Positions 1 through 5,609 of a stretch of DNA of 10,414 nt are shown in pieces. The notes beneath the pieces were generated by a model that had not been told where the DNA came from, ran no database searches, and was given only the letters and a program-made list of their open reading frames with translations. Positions within the stretch are counted from its first letter, which is position 1. Each line of letters starts with the position of its first letter. This DNA comes from Bacteroidota bacterium (GTDB lineage Bacteria; Bacteroidota; Bacteroidia; Bacteroidales; WCHB1-69). The translations under genes and the position numbers were made by a program. Location: positions 1 to 10,414 of the forward strand of contig JAEWNB010000135.1 of assembly GCA_023392945.1 (NCBI GenBank), in the 5' to 3' direction.

Positions 1-2
1 TA

Positions 3-317
3 GATAAGAATGCAATTATCGATTCTGACAATTCCACTTCATACACAAATTTTAAATCAATCGTAAATCAGCATCGTCCTCAGGTAATCCCAAAAGAAGA
101 GGTTGGAAAAATGTTACCATGGGTTCATATTGCAATCAGTAATGCAAAACGAATGCTTTTGGATGTTTTTCACGATATCAGGCCGGAATATTTGCAAAGT
201 TATTTGGATGAATATTGTTATAAGTTTAATCGGAGATACTTTGGAGAGAAAAGATTTGACAGACTAATGATAGCTTCGGTAACTTACAAAAATCAGTTTA
301 GGTATAACATTAAGTAA
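3..317 (+). CDS. IS1595-type (ISXO2-like) transposase, C-terminal part, cut by window edge
   Basis: The frame is open from the first bases of the window, so this is the end of a longer gene whose start lies outside; an internal ATG at 111 is not the real start. The residues around WVHIAISNAKRML, followed by a segment with QSYLDEYCYKFNRR, resemble the C-terminal end of the ISXO2-like transposase domain of the IS1595 family. In that family the last catalytic position is often Asn followed by Lys, which fits SNAKR here. Such enzymes catalyse DDE-type DNA cleavage and strand transfer. I could not find a convincing terminal inverted repeat after the stop codon, and the stop overlaps the convergent gene by 8 bp. 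The element may therefore be decayed at this end. Family assignment is from motif recognition only. Confidence 0.7.
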   Translation, partial: DKNAIIDSDNSTSYTNFKSIVNQHRPQVIPKEEVGKMLPWVHIAISNAKRMLLDVFHDIRPEYLQSYLDEYCYKFNRRYFGEKRFDRLMIASVTYKNQFRYNIK

Positions 318-855
318 TCATTAAAACAAAAATAGGGGAAGAATTTTTTAGACTCTGATGAATCTCTAATGAGTATTTTTCAAAGTCTTTTATTGAGTTT
401 TTGTATGTTTTAAACTTTTTATCAACAAAATCAGATAAATCAAAAAGGTTAATATATTCAGTTTTAAGATTATCTATTCGAAAATGGGTTTTTTCAGTTC
501 CAAAAAAATAATGAATAGATTTATTAGTAATATATATAGGTGGGGCAAAAAATCTGGAAGCAGAGTTTGCACTAATGTTGGAGGCATTTGGAAAGTTATC
601 GAATATATGAGAATGTTTTACTCCATATAAGTCTTCAATCTGTTTAAAGTAATGAGAATGATTCCATACATTTTCGTTTTCAGTTAAGCTGAAAGAACGT
701 GGAATTTTCTTCCAATTTTCTTTATGTTGCATATACCATAAAAATAAACCAGCAACGAATACAATATCGACATCAGAATAGTTTCCAGAGAAATGTTCAT
801 TATTTAAAACTTTATTGAGTTCTTTTACTGAAACAATATTATTGTTAATTTTCAT
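310..855 (-). CDS. Hypothetical protein, 181 aa, possibly truncated by the IS
   Basis: I do not recognise this protein. It begins MKINNNIVSVKELNKVL. It contains a short hydrophobic stretch around residues 30-42 (DIVFVAGLFLWYM), too short and polar-flanked to be a confident membrane segment, and an aromatic- and His-rich middle (NHSHYF, KHSHIFDNFP). There is no signal peptide. The C-terminal codons run into the end of the convergent transposase gene, so the 3' end may be IS-derived and the original protein longer. ATG at 853-855 is the only good start; it is preceded by AT-rich DNA without a Shine-Dalgarno sequence, as is usual in Bacteroidota. I see no clear TAnnTTTG promoter upstream. Base composition matches the neighbours. 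Being a real gene is plausible from length and composition; function is unknown. Confidence 0.55.
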   Translation of the reverse strand: MKINNNIVSVKELNKVLNNEHFSGNYSDVDIVFVAGLFLWYMQHKENWKKIPRSFSLTENENVWNHSHYFKQIEDLYGVKHSHIFDNFPNASNISANSASRFFAPPIYITNKSIHYFFGTEKTHFRIDNLKTEYINLFDLSDFVDKKFKTYKNSIKDFEKYSLEIHQSLKNSSPIFVLMIT

Positions 856-963
856 ATTAATAATATTTACCGAAAATCATTATACTTACTTAGATGAAAA
901 TGGTTTGTGCACGTCTTCATTTTTTTTGATTACAAAGCAGCAAATGTTTTTCAAAAAACTTTT

Positions 964-1075
964 CCTTTTTTAGTAATTAATATTTATTTGCTTTAATTTT
1001 AAAGCTCACAAAAATAAGATTTTTTCTATTACAAAGTTTACTTTGTAAATTTTCACAGAAAAAGTACTGTTTTTC
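964..1075. repeat. Long direct repeat, copy 1 (partner at 3861-3971)
   Basis: This stretch aligns by eye with 3861-3971 along its whole length, with scattered substitutions and small indels. The best-conserved core is 25 bp identical in both copies (1002-1026 and 3898-3922), including the string GCTCACAAAAATAAGA. Both copies have the same orientation and bracket the OmpA-type gene and the restriction-modification pair. Similarity may run a few bases further, to an A-rich run near 1082. It is non-coding. It could be a remnant of element ends or a duplicated intergenic region. Confidence 0.7.
1029..1048. repeat. Perfect 9-bp palindrome with 2-bp centre
   Basis: TTACAAAGT and ACTTTGTAA are exact reverse complements separated by TT. 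It lies inside repeat copy 1, but the matching place in copy 2 (about 3924-3943) has lost the symmetry. It could be an operator-like site or a chance feature in AT-rich DNA. Confidence 0.4.
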
Positions 1076-1253
1076 TATAAAAAATGGATTATCAACGTTG
1101 AGCCACTTTACTATGTAAGTAGAATTCTCGGATTAATCTTTATTGAAAGAAATGTCGGATAAATCATTTTTGAGGTAACAAGTTAAACGGAAAGTTGGTA
1201 CTGGGAAACTCTTTGAATATACTGATAAACCGGCCATTACTTTTATGCATTGG

Positions 1254-1793
1254 TTATGGGCCTTGGTTTATTTCAACTATTTTAATTTCTGTTCTTCTGT
1301 TTAACCTATTTGCAACTTCCTGTTTTTCTATTGTATCAAGTTTTTTAATGTAATCCTCGTCTAGTTTTTGTCCAATCGCCAAAAAAGGATATTTAATATT
1401 AATTATTGAATCAACAATTATTGGATTGCATTCTCCATATCCTTTATACTGAAGTCTATCGATTTCAATTCCTTTTTCAATGAAATAATCTGTCACACTT
1501 CTTGCTCTCCATTCAGATAATTGGTAATTCATGGTTGAATCACAACAATTATCCGTATGTACACCAACTTCAATTATCAAATTTTTATTCTTTTTTAAAA
1601 AATCAACAATAGAGTCCAAAACAGGAAGTGATTCAATTGTAGGACGATGTCCTCCTGACATTTGATATATAATTTCAAATCTATTTATTTGTCCAAGTTC
1701 AAAAACAGAATCAGTCAAATTAAAAAAATTCTGGCCATTACAGTTTGCTTGTAATGTCAATATTATCGATATGAATGTTATTAATCGTTTCAT
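1254..1793 (-). CDS. Small secreted OmpA C-terminal-domain protein, 179 aa
   Basis: The N-terminus (MKRLITFISIILTLQANCNGQ) is a signal peptide, cleaved probably near residues 18-21; a Cys at 18 makes a lipoprotein possible but the lipobox is poor. Residues about 55-175 form an OmpA-like peptidoglycan-binding domain. IEVGVHTDN (residues 74-82), QLSEWRARSV (91-100), LQYKGYGECNP (114-124) and NRRTEIKI (165-172) match the family pattern. Asp81 and Arg96 are spaced 15 apart, as are the diaminopimelate-binding Asp and Arg of the Acinetobacter OmpA domain, so binding looks intact. The protein has no beta-barrel and would sit in the periplasm, perhaps tethering the envelope to the cell wall. An insert of about 25 residues (129-155) separates the last motifs. 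It lies 127 bp downstream of the methyltransferase gene on the same strand. Confidence 0.88.
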   Translation of the reverse strand: MKRLITFISIILTLQANCNGQNFFNLTDSVFELGQINRFEIIYQMSGGHRPTIESLPVLDSIVDFLKKNKNLIIEVGVHTDNCCDSTMNYQLSEWRARSVTDYFIEKGIEIDRLQYKGYGECNPIIVDSIINIKYPFLAIGQKLDEDYIKKLDTIEKQEVANRLNRRTEIKIVEINQGP

Positions 1794-1829
1794 TCTTCAA
1801 ATTTGGCACAACAGTTAAGACTAAAATTA

Positions 1830-1861
1830 GGCTGACAATTCTGAGCACGTCACTGTCAACC
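1830..1861 (-). terminator. Imperfect hairpin between methyltransferase and OmpA-type gene
   Basis: On the minus strand GGTTGACA and TGTCAGCC can pair over 8 bp (one G-U), with a 16-nt loop, followed by TAATTTTAG. This resembles a weak intrinsic terminator for the restriction-modification operon, which would make the OmpA-type gene a separate unit. The loop is long and the T-run short, so support is modest. Confidence 0.3.
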
Positions 1862-1920
1862 AGCGATAAAGTTTATTAGTTACCATACCCTTCATAGTGT
1901 CACTATCTGCCCGCTTGATT

Positions 1921-2862
1921 TTAGCTTTTGTCAGTGATTTGTGGATATTCTTCCAACACTGCTAGGTCAATTGCTATCTTTGTTTGTTTTAATAACGGTT
2001 CAATTCTTTTCTGTGCAAGGGCAATATATTCTTTGCTTATGTCATAACCTATAAACTTTCTATCTGTTTTCAAAGCTGAAACAGCAGTTGTTCCACTACC
2101 CATAAATGGGTCTAAAATAATATCCCCTTTAAAAGAATAAAGATGAATTAGTCTATTTGGCAATTCTTCGGGAAATGGCGCAGGGTGTCCAATTCTTCTT
2201 GCACTCTCTGCATTCATTGTCCAAATTGATTTTGTCCATTCCATAAACTGCTCTTTTGAAATGGTGTTTCCCTTCTTACCTCTTTCTCTTCTATAATCAC
2301 CTTTAGAAAAAACCAAAATATATTCGTGTATGTCTCTCAATATTGGGTTAGCAGCACTTTGCCAACTACCCCAAGCTGTCGATGGACTTGCACTTGCTGC
2401 TTTATTCCAAATGATTTCGCCACGCATATTGAACCCAATATCAATCATCATCTTTGAAATGTAATCAGATAAAGGTATATAAGGTTTCCTTCCAAGATTA
2501 GCAACATTTATACAGGCACGCCCACCATTAACAAGAACTCTAAAAGTTTCTTTAAATGAATTTTCAAGAAGTTGTAAATATTCTTTTAAAGATAAATCTT
2601 CGTCATATTCTTTTGATACATTGTACGGTGGTGAAGTTATCATCAAATGAACAGAATTGTCAGGCAATTCTTTCATATTCTCTGCAGAACCAAGAATAAA
2701 TTTATTTTCTAATTTATCTGGAAAATAATTTTCGTTTTTATCAAGTATTTTTTTGTCCCCAAGTTCTGAATATAATTTGGAGTTATAAAATTTTGAACTA
2801 TCATGATTAATTCTTCCGTTTGTACCGAAAGAACTTGTTTCTGTGCCATTTTGTCTTTTCAT
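1921..2862 (-). CDS. Type II DNA methyltransferase, beta class (N4-cytosine or N6-adenine), 313 aa
   Basis: It transfers a methyl group from S-adenosylmethionine to an amino group of a base in the recognition site, protecting host DNA from the adjacent endonuclease. Motif IV, TSPPYN (residues 76-81), comes first. The S-adenosylmethionine-binding motif, DPFMGSGTT (251-259), comes near the C-terminus, followed by FIGYDISKEY (270-279). This order defines the beta class. The SPPY form is common in N4-cytosine enzymes but does not exclude N6-adenine. The segment between (about 150-225, with AWGSWQSAANPILRDIHEY) probably carries the target-recognition region. Length is usual for the class and all key motifs are intact. 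The start ATG follows the endonuclease stop after one base (TAA-A-ATG on the minus strand), so translation is likely coupled. The recognition sequence cannot be read from the sequence. Confidence 0.93.
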   Translation of the reverse strand: MKRQNGTETSSFGTNGRINHDSSKFYNSKLYSELGDKKILDKNENYFPDKLENKFILGSAENMKELPDNSVHLMITSPPYNVSKEYDEDLSLKEYLQLLENSFKETFRVLVNGGRACINVANLGRKPYIPLSDYISKMMIDIGFNMRGEIIWNKAASASPSTAWGSWQSAANPILRDIHEYILVFSKGDYRRERGKKGNTISKEQFMEWTKSIWTMNAESARRIGHPAPFPEELPNRLIHLYSFKGDIILDPFMGSGTTAVSALKTDRKFIGYDISKEYIALAQKRIEPLLKQTKIAIDLAVLEEYPQITDKS

Positions 2863-2863
2863 T

Positions 2864-3724
2864 TTAGTCTCGGATTAAGTTTAAAAATTTTTCTGCTTTA
2901 GCAATATCAGTTGCTTCTTGGCTTGCAATTCGGATTATTTCTCCCAATTTCAATTTTGAAATCATTGAAGAGAAATAATTCATATCGTTTGTAACAAGTT
3001 CTCTACAGTTATTAAATAACTGTTCTCCTTCTATAATTGTTTGAAAACCCAATTTTGGAGTTTTTTTAACATACTCTGAATTGGTTGGATTTGGATTTAA
3101 TGACCAGAAGCCTTGAATTACACCCGAAGTTTTTAGAAAATCCACTTTCTTAATGTAGCTGTCAGTTATTGGACTATTACCTAAAACAACAATTGGTATT
3201 TTTGTTGAAGCAATTCCAGAAACACGAATGTTTATAGATTTTCCAATTGCTTTTAACATTGAGTCAGAACGTAGTAATGCCGGATTGCCTTTATGTTGCT
3301 TGTAATCACCTATTAATTCAACTTTATCGGGCTGTGTAAACATGTAGTTCGACACAACACTCATTTTAATTTCAAAAAGCAGTTTAATATTTTCTGGCCT
3401 TTGGATTGTCTGATTTGTAGTACAGAAAGCAAGGTCAGCGCTTGATTGCCGTGAAAGTCCAAGTTCATCACAAACAACACTATTTACTGCATACAGTCCT
3501 AAATTTTCTGCTATTGGTTCAAAAAGGGTTTTACTCCATTTTTCAGTAAATTGTCCTATAAGAGAGTTTCTGCTTTGCAAAGTTTGACCTTCTGCATCCA
3601 AACCTTTGGGAACATAAGCAAAGTATCCACTATGCAGATTATAAAATAATTGTTCAGGAGAAGCAAAGCTTTTTAGTGCTTGCGTAAAGAATTGAATTTC
3701 AGTATCGTTATTCCAAAATGTCAT
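2864..3724 (-). CDS. Probable type II restriction endonuclease, PD-(D/E)xK type, 286 aa
   Basis: This gene sits immediately upstream of the methyltransferase in the same operon, the usual place for its cognate nuclease. Residues 96-100 (ADLAF) and 116-121 (LFEIKM) provide an Asp (97) and an E-x-K pair (Glu118, Lys120), each in a hydrophobic strand-like context, as expected for the PD-(D/E)xK metal-dependent nuclease core. A further hydrophobic strand, IPIVVLGNSP (176-185), also fits that fold. No signal peptide or membrane segment is present, and the length fits type II enzymes. I cannot name the subfamily or recognition site. The nuclease call rests on context plus these residues; a different partner protein of the methyltransferase is possible but less likely. 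No controller (C) protein gene is visible, so timing of expression must depend on something else. Confidence 0.75.
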   Translation of the reverse strand: MTFWNNDTEIQFFTQALKSFASPEQLFYNLHSGYFAYVPKGLDAEGQTLQSRNSLIGQFTEKWSKTLFEPIAENLGLYAVNSVVCDELGLSRQSSADLAFCTTNQTIQRPENIKLLFEIKMSVVSNYMFTQPDKVELIGDYKQHKGNPALLRSDSMLKAIGKSINIRVSGIASTKIPIVVLGNSPITDSYIKKVDFLKTSGVIQGFWSLNPNPTNSEYVKKTPKLGFQTIIEGEQLFNNCRELVTNDMNYFSSMISKLKLGEIIRIASQEATDIAKAEKFLNLIRD

Positions 3725-3740
3725 AATATTTTCTTTTTTA

Positions 3741-3748
3741 CAAAGATA
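3741..3748 (-). promoter_or_regulatory. Candidate -7 box of the restriction-modification operon
   Basis: On the minus strand TATCTTTG matches the Bacteroidota -7 consensus TAnnTTTG and lies 16 bp upstream of the endonuclease ATG, implying a very short 5' untranslated region. No TTTG is found about 20 bp further upstream, so the -33 element is missing or weak. Confidence 0.4.
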
Positions 3749-3860
3749 GTCATTTTATTCTGTTTCTCTCTTTCTGTACTTTTTTTTGCTATAACCCACA
3801 ACTTGTTTATTTCTAAACCTCGAATTTAAAAAGGTGAACATTATTTCTAGCTAAGAAATA

Positions 3861-3971
3861 CCTTTTTAGTAATTAATTTTTATTTGCTTCCATTTTGAAG
3901 CTCACAAAAATAAGATTTTTTCAATTACAATATTTATTTTGAACATTTTTAGAGAAAATAAGCTCTTTTTC
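3861..3971. repeat. Long direct repeat, copy 2 (partner at 964-1075)
   Basis: Same orientation as the copy at 964-1075, with an identical 25-bp core at 3898-3922 and diverged flanks. It ends against the A-tract (minus-strand T-tract) of the terminator that marks the edge of duplicated module 1. It therefore lies between the restriction-modification block and that module. Confidence 0.7.
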
Positions 3972-3977
3972 CCTCAT

Positions 3978-4019
3978 AAAAAAACAACCCCCTTTCATCG
4001 TCCCGGTGACAAAAGGAGG
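3978..4019 (-). terminator. Strong intrinsic terminator of module 1
   Basis: On the minus strand CCTCCTTT pairs with AAAGGGGG (8 bp, one G-U), enclosing an inner GTC/GAC stem, and is followed by TTGTTTTTTT. It ends the transcript of the 240-aa gene, about 30 bp after its stop codon. The same structure is nearly unchanged in copy 2. Confidence 0.85.
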
Positions 4020-4049
4020 CTGCTATGGTAGTGTTAGAAAAGAGGAGGT

Positions 4050-4772
4050 TTAATTATTAGTTGCGGAGGAGATGGGTTCGATGACGGCGGCATCAATTTT
4101 CTGTTCGTTGTTCATCCGTTTTCTAAGGTGTGACAAGGTGTAGTCTTTCAATTTGGCTTCGTTGTTGGCTTTGTAGATGGCTTTGCCGGAATGCAAAACA
4201 GGCTGTAATACAAACCATAAGCTGTTGAATGCCTCTATATTGCTTAAACAGTTTTGGGCACGCCTGCTCAGCATATCATTCTGCTCGAAGTTCAGGTTTT
4301 CTATGGTGTTGATGAGGGTTTTGAGACTGTCAAGCTGTTCCTGTTTCATCCCTTTTTCCATGAGGAAGGTTTTATTTTCAGTCAGATTGTTTACAAAGAT
4401 TCGGGCATTGAGAATAGTTCCTTCCACATTTCCCTTGTAAATCTGTTGGCGGAGTTTCTTAATGCCAAAGCGTTCGCCGGATAAACCCTTATTAGCCATG
4501 TTAATGTATCCTTCTATGCGCACCAGAAATATGCTCAACTCCTTTAATTGCTCACGAAGTTTGGCCGTTGTGGCTTTCAAAGCAACGTTTACCGAATCGG
4601 TCATAATCAGTTCTGTACAGGCTTTTCTTTTGGCCTCAAAACCGGTTAGATACTCCGGAGTGAAGATGTCTGAATATTTTTTAAAATCCTCCAGATCGCG
4701 TGTAACACTTGATAGTACAAAGCCGGCAATAATCGGCATTTCTTCCATTTTCCCAGTAAATTTTTTTTTCAT
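4050..4772 (-). CDS. Hypothetical 240-aa helical protein, module copy 1
   Basis: I cannot assign a family. The protein starts MKKKFTGKMEEMPIIAGFVL. It has no signal peptide or clear membrane segment and looks largely alpha-helical, with charged amphipathic stretches such as KLREQLKELSIFLVRIEGYI (residues 71-90) and TLINTIENLNFEQND (about 152-166). A strongly conserved segment surrounds RRAQNCLSNIEAFNSLWFVLQP (about 170-191). The tail is polar and ends ATNN. The copy at 9064-9786 has the same length and differs at about 24 residues, many conservative, clustered around 128-150 and the last ten. This pattern suggests a functional protein under purifying selection. It is the second ORF of its unit, 92 bp after the heptapeptide-repeat ORF, and ends just before a terminator. 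A Bacteroidota domain of unknown function is the likeliest outcome of a database search. Confidence 0.75.
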   Translation of the reverse strand: MKKKFTGKMEEMPIIAGFVLSSVTRDLEDFKKYSDIFTPEYLTGFEAKRKACTELIMTDSVNVALKATTAKLREQLKELSIFLVRIEGYINMANKGLSGERFGIKKLRQQIYKGNVEGTILNARIFVNNLTENKTFLMEKGMKQEQLDSLKTLINTIENLNFEQNDMLSRRAQNCLSNIEAFNSLWFVLQPVLHSGKAIYKANNEAKLKDYTLSHLRKRMNNEQKIDAAVIEPISSATNN

Positions 4773-4864
4773 AATAATTGAATTTTGTTGATTAATAAAA
4801 ATGTAAATTAAAAAGGGTTTGTATAATAAAAGTTTTGTTTACTATTTTTTTCTTTTTATAAATG

Positions 4865-5134
4865 CTAACTCACACTGAATAGCTTCTCCTTCGGATTGAA
4901 TAGCATTTCTTTCATTTTGAATAGCATTTCTTTCGTTTTGAATAGCATTTCTTTCGGATTGAATAGCATTTCTTTCGTTCTGAATAACATTTCTTTCGTT
5001 TTGAATAACATTTCTTTCGGATTGAATAGCATTTCCTTCGGATTGAATAACATTTCTTTCTTATTGAATAACATTTCTTTCATTCTGAATAGCATTTCTT
5101 TCGTATTGATAGTCGTCTCGGGCATCATAATCAT
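4865..5134 (-). CDS. Heptapeptide-repeat small ORF, 89 aa, module copy 1
   Basis: The frame encodes MIMMPETTINTKEMLF followed by further heptads, eleven in all. Positions 3-7 of each heptad are almost invariant (KEMLF; KEKLF in the last). Positions 1-2 vary (NT, RM, NK, NP, KT, RT, KM). The ORF ends SVS-stop. Its counterpart in module 2 keeps the frame, the N-terminus and the LFS(V/R)S-stop end, despite having only seven units, which argues for translation. It lies downstream of a good promoter and upstream of the 240-aa gene. The heptads place M, L and F together and could form an amphipathic helix, but NP pairs in four units would interrupt it. Start choice is uncertain (ATG at 5134, 5128 or 5125). 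The repeat could instead act at the DNA or RNA level, as the opposite strand is open too. Confidence 0.5.
   Translation of the reverse strand: MIMMPETTINTKEMLFRMKEMLFNKKEMLFNPKEMLFNPKEMLFKTKEMLFRTKEMLFNPKEMLFKTKEMLFKMKEMLFNPKEKLFSVS
4877..5107. repeat. Tandem array of eleven 21-bp units
   Basis: Eleven contiguous units start at 4877 and every 21 bp up to 5087. On the plus strand each has a near-constant part GAATAGCATTTCTTTC, with variants A for G at position 6 and CC for CT, followed by a variable 3-4 nt ending in T. There are no spacers. The period equals seven codons, so unit gain or loss keeps the frame. The edges decay: unit 1 is the most diverged, and sequence after 5107 is only partly similar. 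Confidence 0.95.
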
Positions 5135-5393
5135 TGCATTTTAAGACAATATTGCGTTAATTTTTCTTATAGAGTTTATTTTTTATTAATTTACTATATA
5201 ATAAAAAAGCTTTATATTCAATCGTTTTAAATGCAGCTAATGAGAAGAGAAAATTCTCAAATTGCATTAAAAAGCATTAAATCAATGTGACTTCGTATAG
5301 CTTAATTCCCTTTTTATTGTAGTCTATTTAGCCGATTTTGTGAGCAAAACAAGTATAGTAAGCAGGCAATACGATCATCATCATTAGAGGCTG
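5135..5393 (-). other. Conserved leader of module 1 transcript
   Basis: Between the promoter and the heptapeptide ORF lie about 250 nt without a conserved ORF. Long blocks are the same in both modules, for example 5299-5329 against 10230-10260. A small hairpin, GAGAA-TT-TTCTC (minus strand, about 5246-5257), keeps pairing in copy 2 through a G-U change. An untranslated regulatory RNA segment is possible; no known riboswitch is recognised. Confidence 0.45.
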
Positions 5394-5425
5394 CAAATAT
5401 AAAATTAATTTTTAATGTGTGCAAA
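5394..5425 (-). promoter_or_regulatory. Bacteroidota promoter of module 1
   Basis: On the minus strand TTTG (5422-5425), a 20-bp spacer and TATATTTG (5394-5401) match the Bacteroidota consensus TTTG / TAnnTTTG with ideal spacing. Transcription would start near 5388 and run through the repeat ORF and the 240-aa gene. Both boxes and the spacing are preserved in module 2. Confidence 0.8.
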
Positions 5426-5564
5426 AAAAATATATTTTATCAAAACTTTTTTTTATTAATTGCACATAAAGATAGTAAGAGATGGAAATAACACGATTAT
5501 ATTTAACTGAAGGGGGTAATCGTAAAAAATAAACAGGAGCGAGATTTATGTTATGAATAAATGT

Positions 5565-5572
5565 TATTTTTG
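5565..5572 (+). promoter_or_regulatory. Candidate -7 box of the C10 peptidase gene
   Basis: TATTTTTG matches TAnnTTTG and lies 37 bp upstream of the ATG at 5610. The -33 region has only a weak TTTA, with short spacing. The preceding stretch from 5475 holds no gene. Confidence 0.5.
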
Positions 5573-5609
5573 CGCAAGAATAAACCAAAAAGCCCCAAAA
5601 TAATACCCT

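Larger units (their letters stand above)
856..1253. other. Intergenic spacer, about 400 bp, no gene seen
   Basis: Very AT-rich DNA without a convincing coding frame on either strand. It holds one copy of a long direct repeat (964-1075) and, inside it, a perfect short palindrome (1029-1048). The remaining sequence (1088-1253) downstream of the OmpA-type gene shows no strong terminator. It may mark one edge of the restriction-modification block. Confidence 0.6.
3978..5474 (-). repeat. Duplicated module, copy 1 (about 1.5 kb)
   Basis: The whole stretch is repeated in the same orientation from 8991 to the window end. Shared parts in minus-strand order are: promoter (5394-5425), leader, heptapeptide-repeat ORF, 240-aa ORF and terminator. 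Similarity starts sharply at the terminator T-tract (A-run at 3978) and persists past the promoter to about 5474. Sequence outside (3861-3971 versus 8900-8990) is unrelated. The main length difference is four 21-bp units in the tandem array. No transposase, terminal inverted repeat or target-site duplication is seen. Confidence 0.85.

Noticed and set aside
1794..1830. Integron attC site before the OmpA-type gene (AACTGTTGTGCC)
   Set aside because: It only loosely resembles the attC GTTRRRY end. No paired complementary arm of the right form was found and no integrase is in view.
4177..4791. Plus-strand open frames opposite the 240-aa gene, also at 9191-9805
   Set aside because: They are antisense to a conserved gene. 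They lack recognisable protein features, and their conservation is explained by the minus-strand gene.
4877..5107. Possible CRISPR-like array
   Set aside because: Units are contiguous 21-bp tandem repeats with no unique spacers, the period is in codon phase and no cas genes are present.
4896..5144. Plus-strand ORF through the tandem array (LNSISFV-type repeat)
   Set aside because: Open only because the 21-bp period is free of stops on both strands. Promoter, leader and conserved start and stop all favour the minus strand, and copy 2 lacks the matching ATG.
5328..5384. 18-residue leader peptide in the module 1 leader (minus strand)
   Set aside because: The matching frame in module 2 stops after 8 codons, so it is not conserved.
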